From positions 1-5,483 of the forward strand of contig CAZMLE010000160.1 of assembly GCA_964567045.1 (NCBI GenBank): DNA of 5,483 nt. The letters are read 5' to 3'. Of the stretch, positions 1 through 5,300 are shown in pieces. A model generated the notes under the pieces. That model searched no databases. It had not been told where the DNA came from and was given only the letters and a program-made list of their open reading frames with translations. Numbering within the stretch: the first letter of the stretch is position 1; every line of letters begins with the position of its first letter. Origin of the DNA: JAFNGF01 sp964567045. Lineage in GTDB: Bacteria; Planctomycetota; Phycisphaerae; Sedimentisphaerales; Anaerobacaceae. Position numbers and translations under genes: made by a program.

Positions 1-12
1 GTGTTGTTATGT

Positions 13-31
13 GCGCACCAGCTGCGCTTTT
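13..31 (+). terminator. weak terminator-like hairpin at window edge
   Basis: GCGCA (13-17) and TGCGC (23-27) can form a 5-bp G+C-rich stem around a 5-base loop, followed at once by four T residues (28-31). This has the shape of a short intrinsic terminator for a gene lying left of the window. The stem and T-tract are both short, so it may be chance. The 8-bp palindrome GTGCGCAC (11-18) overlaps it and offers an alternative pairing. Confidence 0.2.
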
Positions 32-48
32 GGGGATTAAAATAACAA

Positions 49-306
49 ATGACGGAAAGAGAAGAACTCCGAAAAATGAGGAAAGCCAAGATTATCGTAA
101 TTCTGATTGTTTCATTGTTGTCGCTGATAGTGTTTGTCCAGAACAGGGAGGCGGTGGACACAAAGCTGCTCTTTGTCACGATTACGATGCCGTTAGTCCT
201 GCTGTTGATTCTTACTTTCATAATGGGCTCTATTCTGGGGCTTGTCATAGCCAGCTACGTGCTACGGGAGCCTCGCAAGCCGCGGTCGCCGGGCGAAAAG
301 CAATAG
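49..306 (+). CDS. LapA-domain (DUF1049-like) small inner-membrane protein
   Basis: An 85-residue protein with two hydrophobic helices (about residues 13-30 and 45-70), a charged N-terminus and a basic C-terminal tail (REPRKPRSPGEKQ). The segment between the helices, VFVQNREAVDTKLLF, is the hallmark of LapA-domain proteins: a QN pair at the end of helix 1, then a short loop before helix 2. The length is typical for the family. The Escherichia coli namesake works with LapB in lipopolysaccharide assembly and LpxC turnover, but most short members outside that group have no proven role, so only membrane location and family are claimed. The ATG at 49 has a distant GGGGA at 32-36. An in-frame ATG at 76 (residue 10), just before the helix, is an alternative start. 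The next reading frame begins 9 bases downstream. A longer overlapping frame (9-344) has no family-like sequence and is a shadow. Confidence 0.85.
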   Translation: MTEREELRKMRKAKIIVILIVSLLSLIVFVQNREAVDTKLLFVTITMPLVLLLILTFIMGSILGLVIASYVLREPRKPRSPGEKQ

Positions 307-315
307 TAAGGACTT

Positions 316-450
316 GTGCCGGACCGGGGGATAGAGTTTTATGATTATGCGACCATCGAGTATGATACCAGGGGTAATAAACTCTGGGTACGAAGATACA
401 ACGGACCGGGAACCAAAACAAAGTATGGTCTGTTCAGTATGAGGAGGTAA
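316..450 (+). pseudogene. SBBP-type beta-propeller repeat remnant or small ORF (44 codons)
   Basis: A GTG-initiated frame of 44 codons ends in TAA at 448-450. Residues 8-32 include DYATIEYDTRGNKLWVRRYN followed by GPG, which closely resembles the SBBP repeat consensus (DYATIKYD..GN.LWV.RYNGPG) of large secreted beta-propeller proteins. Those proteins carry many such repeats and are common in Planctomycetota. Here there is only about half a repeat. The frame is closed upstream by TAA at 307-309, and no second repeat is seen. A remnant of a lost propeller gene is the best reading. A translated micro-ORF is also possible: AAGGA (308-312) stands just before the GTG, and the stop lies 3 bases before the next ATG, so the two could be translationally coupled. 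The family assignment is from memory of the motif, without a profile search. Confidence 0.45.
441..447 (+). promoter_or_regulatory. strong ribosome binding site for the 454 gene
   Basis: GAGGAGG lies 6 bases before the ATG at 454 and is a near-perfect Shine-Dalgarno sequence. It fixes the start of the 336-residue protein. It also overlaps the last sense codons (AGG AGG) of the SBBP-like frame, so ribosomes finishing that frame would cover this site. Confidence 0.8.
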
Positions 451-453
451 GCC

Positions 454-1464
454 ATGTGCGCGTACCTGATAGATCCACGTGTAATTTCAATAAACCACCA
501 TCTATCTGGTTTATCTGCAATTACTGTTGTTTGTATCCTGCTTTTGATGGCTGGTGTCGGGATAAGTTCCGACCCCAACAGTTATGTAAGCAGCTACAGC
601 AGTGGATCTGCGGCGGACGGCAATAATGTCGCCGAAGACTCCAACGGCCCCACTGTTGCGCTGGATTTCAGCAAAGATGCGTTTGAGAAGAATCCTGTTT
701 CTTCTTTTATGTATTTCGTTCCTCTGATATCTCCGACACTTGTTGACAGGGAAACCAGTGTCAATAATGAGCAGCGGATAGGTTTTATCTCGTATAAGAG
801 AAAGGTTGATTCAAAGCGCTTCTATGTATCCTGTGAATTTCAAATGTTGGGAAAGGGTTTTCACAAGAACACATTTGACTCTGCAGGGATGATAACGAAA
901 CGCATCCGTAATTTGGAAGAAGGGGAACCGCTGACAAATATACTCGATTACATTAAGCTTGAAGGAGAAGGCTTCGGCCGTATAGATGTCGAAGGAACGA
1001 TAACTGGTTCTACAACGACCGTCACCGAGGTAGATATGCATTTCAACGCAAGGGGCCGAAAAAGTCCTGTAACCGTTGGTCTTTATAGTATTAAGCCTAA
1101 AAACGGACAATATAAGTGCGAAAATAGATATAATAAGCTAATCGCGAGGGTGAACACGCTTACATTCAAAAAGAGTGAAAAAAGCACCAGAATGGGAATA
1201 ACAGTAGCATCTATCAATAAGGGAACCGAATCTGATAGTCTCTGGGGCCATATCAAGGCGGTAATAGCCAATTTGATTATAAAGCCGGTGGAGGTCGATA
1301 AACTCGGCAATGATACAATGCTCAACTTTGGCTATGCGCTGCTGAAGAAAAGACCTGCGTTTACTTTTCCGAAAGCTAAAAATATAAAGGAAGACATAAT
1401 GGTGGTAAGAAATAATAAACAAAACTCAAACCAGCAATGGGACGCAGCGCATATACAAAAATAA
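454..1464 (+). CDS. exported or membrane-anchored protein of unknown function, 336 aa
   Basis: I do not recognise a named family. The start is well supported by GAGGAGG 6 bases upstream. Residues 18-38 form one hydrophobic segment (SGLSAITVVCILLLMAGVGI), either an uncleaved anchor or a signal sequence, so most of the protein should lie outside the cytoplasm. Residues 39-66 are low-complexity and rich in Ser, Gly, Asn and Asp, like a linker. Residues 78-310 look like one folded, beta-rich domain, with alternating strands around 107-131 (RIGFISYKRKV, RFYVSCEFQMLG), 171-200 (EGFGRIDVEGTITG, TEVDMHFNARG) and 205-238. A basic segment follows (KKRPAFTFPKAKN, 298-310). The last 25 residues are polar and probably disordered. 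Only three Cys are present (2, 27, 127, plus 222 in the domain making four in all), with no lipobox. No catalytic motif is evident. The gene is A+T-richer than those downstream and is followed by a 361-bp repeat-filled gap, so it is probably not in an operon with the acetyltransferase. Confidence 0.8.
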   Translation: MCAYLIDPRVISINHHLSGLSAITVVCILLLMAGVGISSDPNSYVSSYSSGSAADGNNVAEDSNGPTVALDFSKDAFEKNPVSSFMYFVPLISPTLVDRETSVNNEQRIGFISYKRKVDSKRFYVSCEFQMLGKGFHKNTFDSAGMITKRIRNLEEGEPLTNILDYIKLEGEGFGRIDVEGTITGSTTTVTEVDMHFNARGRKSPVTVGLYSIKPKNGQYKCENRYNKLIARVNTLTFKKSEKSTRMGITVASINKGTESDSLWGHIKAVIANLIIKPVEVDKLGNDTMLNFGYALLKKRPAFTFPKAKNIKEDIMVVRNNKQNSNQQWDAAHIQK

Positions 1465-1508
1465 ATTTTGTTAAGAATTAAGCGGAACTGTATCTTGTCG
1501 AATAAATA

Positions 1509-1519
1509 GGGACAGCCAG
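1509..1519 (+). repeat. left 11-bp direct repeat (possible target-site duplication)
   Basis: GGGACAGCCAG here is repeated exactly at 1621-1631. The two copies abut the ends of the 101-bp inverted-repeat element with no spare base. The left copy is preceded by AATA, which also precedes the related repeat at 2348. This supports the view that 1509-1519 is the original left half of a repeat that was split. Confidence 0.7.
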
Positions 1520-1620
1520 GAATGGCGGTGCTTTAAGCGGACAGGTAAGCCCGGAATCCTCGATTCTGAGCCTAAAACACAGCTCTGTAATCTTAAAACC
1601 AGCTTAAGGAACCGCCATTC
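1520..1620. mobile_element. 101-bp MITE-like element with 19-bp terminal inverted repeats
   Basis: The left end (1520-1538, GAATGGCGGTGCTTTAAGC) and the right end (1602-1620, GCTTAAGGAACCGCCATTC) are inverted copies that match at 17 of 19 positions; the outer ten bases match perfectly. The 63-bp core has no coding potential. It contains a small GAATC-CTC-GATTC hairpin (1554-1566) and ACAG-CT-CTGT (1579-1588). Exact 11-bp direct repeats border both ends. The size, the ends and the bordering repeats are those expected of a non-autonomous miniature transposable element mobilised in trans. No transposase is present in the window and I cannot name a family. A structured RNA or a two-part REP (BIME-like) arrangement is the main alternative. 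Confidence 0.55.
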
Positions 1621-1651
1621 GGGACAGCCAGCTATTAATGGCTGGGGACAG
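1621..1651 (+). repeat. REP-like GGGACAG repeat, copy A (includes right direct repeat 1621-1631)
   Basis: This 31-bp unit begins GGGACAGCCAG and ends GGCTGGGGACAG. It matches 27 of 31 positions in the unit at 2348-2378. Inside it, CAGCCA (1625-1630) and TGGCTG (1639-1644) form a 6-bp stem. GGACAGT at its end (1646-1652) can pair with ACTGTCC (1668-1674), giving a second hairpin that reaches into ACTGGTGACTGTCC. GGGACAG and GGTGACTGTCC motifs of this kind recur in intergenic DNA of many bacteria, and I associate them with REP elements moved by IS200-like (RAYT) transposases. That link is recalled, not shown here. Confidence 0.6.
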
Positions 1652-1674
1652 TGCATAAAAACTGGTGACTGTCC
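1646..1674. repeat. GGACAGT/ACTGTCC inverted repeat
   Basis: GGACAGT (1646-1652) and ACTGTCC (1668-1674) are perfect 7-bp inverted copies around a 15-base loop. The right arm lies in GGTGACTGTCC, a phrase typical of REP-like intergenic repeats. There is no T-tract after the stem, so this is more likely part of the repeat array than an intrinsic terminator for the 454 gene. Confidence 0.5.
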
Positions 1675-1705
1675 GTAATAAACTAAGCGACGAAAACTAA
1701 ACCAT

Positions 1706-1722
1706 CCTTGCTTCGCACAAGG
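1706..1722. repeat. small CCTTG/CAAGG hairpin repeat
   Basis: CCTTG (1706-1710) and CAAGG (1718-1722) form a 5-bp stem around CTTCGCA. The 11-mer CCTTGCTTCGC (1706-1716) recurs exactly at 4370-4380, upstream of the GH16 gene. It could be a small dispersed intergenic repeat; two copies of an 11-mer are thin evidence. Confidence 0.35.
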
Positions 1723-1825
1723 CTACGCAGGATAAACCGGCTGCACTCGGACGCCACAGAGGCGACGCCGCTGAGCTGTTCGCTATGCGCAAACCATACA
1801 TGCCCATTTGCGAGCGCGAAAGACG

Positions 1826-2338
1826 ATGAAATACCAGATAGACAAGATGACGGCCGAGGACTGGCCGCAAGTCTGCTCGATCTATCTCGAAGGTATCGCC
1901 GGCGGACATTCGACCTTCGAAGCGTCCGCGCCCGATTGGCGGCAATGGGACGCTGCTCACATGTCGGCGGCCCGGCTGGTGGCCAGAACGGATAGTGCGA
2001 TCCTGGGCTGGGCTGCGCTGCGCCCTGTTTCCAGCCGCCATGTGTACGCAGGTGTGGCAGAAATCAGCCTGTACGTTGGCACCCCGTATCAACGCCAGGG
2101 CGTAGGGTCGGCTCTTCTTTGCGCGCTGGTCGACGCTTGCGAGAAAGCGGGGATATGGACGCTGCAAGGCGGGATATTCCCGGAGAACGCTGCCAGTCTT
2201 GCCCTGGTCAAGAAACACGGGTTTCGAGAAGTGGGCCGCAGAGAAAAACTGGGCAAAATGACCTACGGAGGGCTGGCAGGAACTTGGCGGGATGTTATTC
2301 TGGTAGAGCGCCGAAGCAAGCTGGTCGGGCTGGAATAA
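1826..2338 (+). CDS. GNAT N-acetyltransferase, phosphinothricin-acetyltransferase-like
   Basis: A 170-residue single-domain GNAT enzyme, predicted to transfer an acetyl group from acetyl-CoA to an amine in the cytoplasm. The opening (MTAEDWPQVCSIYLEGIAGG, residues 8-27, then STFE 29-32) and the middle (AEISLYVGTPYQRQGVGSAL, 78-97) match the branch containing phosphinothricin, methionine-sulfoximine and other L-amino-acid N-acyltransferases. The acetyl-CoA pyrophosphate loop is Q89-R-Q-G-V-G94. Glu79 is the conserved acid before the core strand. ENAASLALVKKHGF (120-133) and GTWRDVILVER (152-162) complete the fold. The substrate cannot be read from sequence. The ATG at 1826 is preferred because the protein then begins as relatives do, although only a weak GAAAGA precedes it. 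An in-frame TTG at 1808 would add six residues. Repeats lie on both sides (1509-1651 and 2348-2378), and it is richer in G+C than the genes upstream. No functional tie to its neighbours is seen. Confidence 0.92.
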   Translation: MKYQIDKMTAEDWPQVCSIYLEGIAGGHSTFEASAPDWRQWDAAHMSAARLVARTDSAILGWAALRPVSSRHVYAGVAEISLYVGTPYQRQGVGSALLCALVDACEKAGIWTLQGGIFPENAASLALVKKHGFREVGRREKLGKMTYGGLAGTWRDVILVERRSKLVGLE

Positions 2339-2347
2339 CAGATAATA

Positions 2348-2378
2348 GGGACACCCAACTACTAACGGCTGGGGACAG
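2348..2378 (+). repeat. REP-like GGGACAG repeat, copy B (uninterrupted)
   Basis: This starts GGGACACCCAACTACTAACG and ends GCTGGGGACAG, differing from the unit at 1621-1651 at 4 of 31 positions. AATA precedes it, as it precedes 1509. It therefore resembles copy A as it would appear without the 101-bp element. It lies in the 83-bp gap between the acetyltransferase stop and the lyase start. Its inner stem is weaker than that of copy A. Confidence 0.6.
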
Positions 2379-2421
2379 AATTAGCAGCATGGGCAGCGAA
2401 GCCGCTCATTCTATGGAACCT

Positions 2422-4278
2422 ATGATGAACTCAAGAACTAAAACACAGGTGGCCGTGACGATCGGGACGGTATTGCTCTTTGTAACCGGAGCAAGCGCAC
2501 AGCGGCAGATGGAGAATCTGGGACGCGGCCTGGTCGCGATCAACCAGAGCGGGGGAAAGGTCTATGTCGGATGGCGCATGTTAGGAACCGATCCGGACAA
2601 CATCGCCTTTAACGTCTACAGAAATAATGCCCGCGTCAACAGTCAGCCGATAACCGAATCCACCAACCTCGTGGATGATAACGAAAATACCAGCGCTACC
2701 TACACTGTTCGGGCTGTCATCAATGGCTCAGAAGGAGAGCCTTCCGCCCAGGCAAAAGTCTGGAGTCAGAATTACCTCTCGATCCCTCTTGCGACTCCCG
2801 ACGGTTACACGCCCAACGATGCTTCTGTCGGGGACCTGGATGGCGACGGCGAGTATGAGATTGTATTACACCAAACGGGCAGAGGCCGTGATAACGCGCG
2901 GTCCGGCATGACCGACCCGCCGATACTTGAAGCATACAAACTCGATGGCACTTTTCTATGGAGGATAAACTTGGGCAGGAACATCCGTGAAGGCGCACAC
3001 TACACTCAATTTATGGTATACGACCTCGATGGCGACGGCAAAGCTGAGGTTGTCTGTAAAACAGCGGACGGGACTATCGATGGAAAAGGTAAAACAATCG
3101 GCGACGCCAACGCGGATTACCGTAATTCGAGGGGCTACATCCTGGATGGGCCGGAGTTTCTCACCGTATTTGACGGAAAGACCGGCGCGGAACTTGCCAC
3201 GACCAATTATATACCACCCAGAGACAATGTTTCTGACTGGGGAGATGACTCCGGCAACAGAGTAGACCGATTTCTGGCGTGCATCGCGTATATCGACGGG
3301 CAAAAGCCGAGCCTGGTAATGTGCCGCGGCTATTATACACGGGCTGTGCTGGCGGCGTGGAATTTCAGGGGCGGCAAGTTGACGCACGTGTGGACCTTCG
3401 ACAGCGATGACGGTACTGCCGGCAATAGAGATTATAGAGGACAGGGCAACCACAATCTGGCCGTCGCCGATGTTGACGGCGACGGCAAGGATGAAATTGT
3501 GTATGGGGCGTGTGCGATTGATCATAATGGCAAAGGACTCTATTCAACAGGTTTAGGGCACGGAGATGCGATGCATTTATCCGACATCGATCCGGATAGA
3601 GCGGGCCTGGAAGTGTTTGCCATCCATGAAAGGCCGCGTCACCCGTACGGCGCCAACCTTCGTGACGCAGCAACCGGAAAAGTTATATGGGGCCTGCAAT
3701 TGAAAGACCCAGGAAGAGGACTGGCTATTGATATTGATCCCCGTCATCGAGGCTATGAGTGCTGGGCGAATAGTTCAGCCGGCCTATACAACTGCAGAGG
3801 TGAAAAGATTTCCGATGCCAAGCCCCGGTCGTGCAATATGGGGATATGGTGGGATGGTGATGTGCTCCGTGAGCTACTTGATGGCGTTACTATTGATAAG
3901 TGGGACTACGCCGATGCTACGGCGACCAGACTGTTTTCCGCTGAGGGCTGCGCCAGAAACAATGGAACAAAATCCAATCCCTGTTTGGCTGCCGATATTT
4001 TGGGCGACTGGAGAGAGGAGCTGATTTGCAGAACAACCGATAACAAAGAGCTGCGTATCTTTACGACTACCATACCTACAAACCGGCGTTTCTACACATT
4101 CATGCACGACCCTATCTATAGGCTGAGCGTGGCCTGGCAGAACGTAGCCTATAATCAGCCTACCCAAACCGGCTTTTACATGGGCGACGGCATGGCCGCG
4201 CCGCCGCATCCGAATATAGTGCTAATCCAGGCGGAGCGTACAAAGAATACAGAAAACAGGAGACAGAAGACAGAATAG
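2422..4278 (+). CDS. secreted rhamnogalacturonan lyase, polysaccharide lyase family 11
   Basis: A 618-residue enzyme, close to the usual PL11 length, predicted to cut rhamnogalacturonan I of pectin by beta-elimination between galacturonate and rhamnose (EC 4.2.2.23 if endo-acting, 4.2.2.24 if exo-acting). Residues 1-26 are a signal peptide with hydrophobic core VAVTIGTVLLFVTG and likely cleavage ASA|QR. Residues 28-115 are the N-terminal beta-sheet domain (MENLGRGLVAINQSGGKVYV, NVYRN). Residues 116-605 are the eight-bladed propeller, with calcium-binding loops DLDGDGEYE (138-146), DLDGDGKAE (201-209) and DVDGDGKDE (350-358). Family blocks include GLGHGDAMHLSDIDP (377-391), GIWWDGDVLRELLDG (474-488), ADILGDWREEL (524-534) and FMHDPIYRLSVAWQNVAYNQ (560-579). 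I do not see the extra loop reported for the Bacillus exolyase YesX, so endo action is somewhat favoured. Nearby ATGs at 2413 and 2425 are possible starts; 2422 has only GGAA upstream. The last 12 residues come from low-complexity DNA. Confidence 0.95.
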   Translation: MMNSRTKTQVAVTIGTVLLFVTGASAQRQMENLGRGLVAINQSGGKVYVGWRMLGTDPDNIAFNVYRNNARVNSQPITESTNLVDDNENTSATYTVRAVINGSEGEPSAQAKVWSQNYLSIPLATPDGYTPNDASVGDLDGDGEYEIVLHQTGRGRDNARSGMTDPPILEAYKLDGTFLWRINLGRNIREGAHYTQFMVYDLDGDGKAEVVCKTADGTIDGKGKTIGDANADYRNSRGYILDGPEFLTVFDGKTGAELATTNYIPPRDNVSDWGDDSGNRVDRFLACIAYIDGQKPSLVMCRGYYTRAVLAAWNFRGGKLTHVWTFDSDDGTAGNRDYRGQGNHNLAVADVDGDGKDEIVYGACAIDHNGKGLYSTGLGHGDAMHLSDIDPDRAGLEVFAIHERPRHPYGANLRDAATGKVIWGLQLKDPGRGLAIDIDPRHRGYECWANSSAGLYNCRGEKISDAKPRSCNMGIWWDGDVLRELLDGVTIDKWDYADATATRLFSAEGCARNNGTKSNPCLAADILGDWREELICRTTDNKELRIFTTTIPTNRRFYTFMHDPIYRLSVAWQNVAYNQPTQTGFYMGDGMAAPPHPNIVLIQAERTKNTENRRQKTE

Positions 4279-4354
4279 AAAAGAACATAGACAGAGTCCC
4301 GACCGTAAGGGAGTGGACAGAATACAGAATTGCTATACGCTTTACGCAATACGA
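4240..4354. repeat. purine-rich and heptamer-repeat low-complexity tract
   Basis: From 4240 to 4296 the + strand has only 3 T in 57 bases and is built of ACAGAA/GACAGA-like words, including an exact tandem pair AGACAGA-AGACAGA (4261-4274). After a unique stretch, ACAGAAT is tandemly repeated at 4317-4323 and 4324-4330. Three related heptamers then follow, TATACGC, TTTACGC and AATACGA (4334-4354). The common 7-bp period suggests decayed short tandem repeats. The lyase stop codon (4276-4278) lies inside the tract. Confidence 0.6.
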
Positions 4355-4412
4355 AATTGTCCGAACCAGCCTTGCTTCGCCGGGCGGGTGACCTTTGCCC
4401 TTAGGCAACTGA

Positions 4413-4418
4413 AAGGAA
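4413..4418 (+). promoter_or_regulatory. ribosome binding site for the GH16 gene
   Basis: AAGGAA lies 6 bases before the ATG at 4425 and is a reasonable Shine-Dalgarno sequence. It supports this start over in-frame ATGs further in, and this start also keeps the signal peptide. No promoter was identified in the 146-bp gap from the lyase stop. Confidence 0.6.
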
Positions 4419-4424
4419 AGACAC

Positions 4425-5300
4425 ATGAGATTCTGGCATGTCTTTGTAACAGTATATGCTTTGTCAATGGCCACTTCGGCCGTCATCGCCCGGCAGGCAA
4501 CCTCTGTGGGAGAGGTCACGAAGGACAATCCGTCATCAGCCGAATGTAAGCTGGTCTGGGCCGATGAGTTCGACAAAGAGGGGCGGCCGGACCCCACGAA
4601 GTGGACCTACGAAACCGGATGGGTTCGGAACAACGAGGCTCAATGGTATCAGCCCGACAACGCCCGATGCGAAAAGGGTCTGCTTGTCATTGAGGCCCGA
4701 CGCGAACGCAAGCAGAACCCCCGTTACAAGCCGGATAGCAAGAACTGGAAGGAGAACAGGGAATATTCTGAGTATACGTCCGCAAGCATGACGACCAGAG
4801 GTTTGCATCACTGGATGTACGGCCGTTTCGAAATGCGAGGCCGGATCGATACGCGTTCCGGTCTCTGGCCCGCCTTCTGGACGCTGGGCATCGAAGGACG
4901 ATGGCCAAGCTGTGGCGAGATCGATATCATGGAATACTATCGAGGCCTGCTGCTGGCAAACGCCGCCTGGGCTTCGCAAAAGCCGTGGGTCCCCGAGTGG
5001 GACGACATCAGGATACCCATTGCCGACTTCAACGATCCCGACTGGTCCACGAAGTTCCATGTATGGCGGATGGACTGGGATGCCGACAGCATCAAGCTCT
5101 ATGTGGATGATCGGCTTCTCAACACGATTGACCTTAACAAAACGTTCAACAAGGGCGAGCAGCGAAAAAATCCATTCCGTCAGCCGCACTACATCATCCT
5201 GAATCTGGCTGTCGGCGGAACATCCGGCGGCGACCCCTCAAACACTAATTTCCCTGCAAAATTCGAGGTGGACTATGTCCGTATATACAAGTGCCGTTAG
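4425..5300 (+). CDS. secreted glycoside hydrolase family 16 protein
   Basis: A 291-residue enzyme consisting of a signal peptide (about residues 1-22, hydrophobic VFVTVYALSMATSAVIA) and one GH16 beta-jelly-roll domain (about 43-289). It is predicted to hydrolyse a beta-linked polysaccharide outside the cytoplasm with retention of configuration. The catalytic signature is E165-I-D-I-M-E170: E165 nucleophile, D167 helper, E170 acid/base, in the ExDxxE form of laminarinase-like members. Other family blocks are LVWADEFD (43-50), WTYETGW (60-66), YTSASMTTRG (117-126), YGRFEMRGRI (132-141), GLWPAFWTLG (146-155), FHVWRMDW (211-218) and HYIILNLAVGG (255-265), ending EVDYVRIY (281-288). After the catalytic strand it reads EYYRGLLLANAAW, without the HGTxH-like strand of classical laminarinases, so beta-1,3-glucan activity should not be assumed. 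No binding module is attached. C41 and C290 could join the termini. It lies downstream of the lyase in the same direction, perhaps co-transcribed. Confidence 0.94.
   Translation: MRFWHVFVTVYALSMATSAVIARQATSVGEVTKDNPSSAECKLVWADEFDKEGRPDPTKWTYETGWVRNNEAQWYQPDNARCEKGLLVIEARRERKQNPRYKPDSKNWKENREYSEYTSASMTTRGLHHWMYGRFEMRGRIDTRSGLWPAFWTLGIEGRWPSCGEIDIMEYYRGLLLANAAWASQKPWVPEWDDIRIPIADFNDPDWSTKFHVWRMDWDADSIKLYVDDRLLNTIDLNKTFNKGEQRKNPFRQPHYIILNLAVGGTSGGDPSNTNFPAKFEVDYVRIYKCR

Larger units (their letters stand above)
1465..1825. other. 361-bp gene-free, repeat-filled intergenic region
   Basis: No convincing gene lies here on either strand. The short minus-strand frame at 1471-1656 falls inside inverted repeats and has no protein-like sequence. 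The region holds a 101-bp inverted-repeat element (1520-1620), its flanking 11-bp direct repeats, a GGGACAG-type REP-like repeat (to 1651), a GGACAGT/ACTGTCC hairpin (1646-1674) and a small CCTTG/CAAGG hairpin (1706-1722). From 1735 to 1825 I see nothing beyond a weak purine-rich stretch before the acetyltransferase ATG. Confidence 0.75.

Noticed and set aside
9..344. 111-codon + strand frame overlapping the LapA-domain gene
   Set aside because: Its translation is compositionally odd with no family-like segments, while the overlapping frame at 49-306 encodes a clear two-helix LapA-domain protein.
1471..1656. 61-codon minus-strand frame in the intergenic repeats
   Set aside because: It runs through the inverted-repeat element and its flanks, has no recognisable protein features and is explained by repeat DNA.
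1509..1674. CRISPR-like array from repeated GGGACAG words
   Set aside because: The repeats are short, unevenly spaced and partly inverted, with no regular spacers and no cas genes.
1697..2218. 173-codon minus-strand frame opposite the acetyltransferase
   Set aside because: It is the antisense shadow of a strongly supported GNAT gene in G+C-rich DNA, with no domain-like sequence.
2119..2421. N-terminal extension of the lyase frame back into the acetyltransferase gene
   Set aside because: The extension overlaps the GNAT gene and has no PL11 similarity. A good signal peptide begins at 2422 or 2425, which places export signal and domain in the expected order.
4536..5189. 217-codon minus-strand frame opposite the GH16 gene
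   Set aside because: The + strand frame carries the full GH16 signature including the catalytic EIDIME motif; the opposite frame is a shadow.
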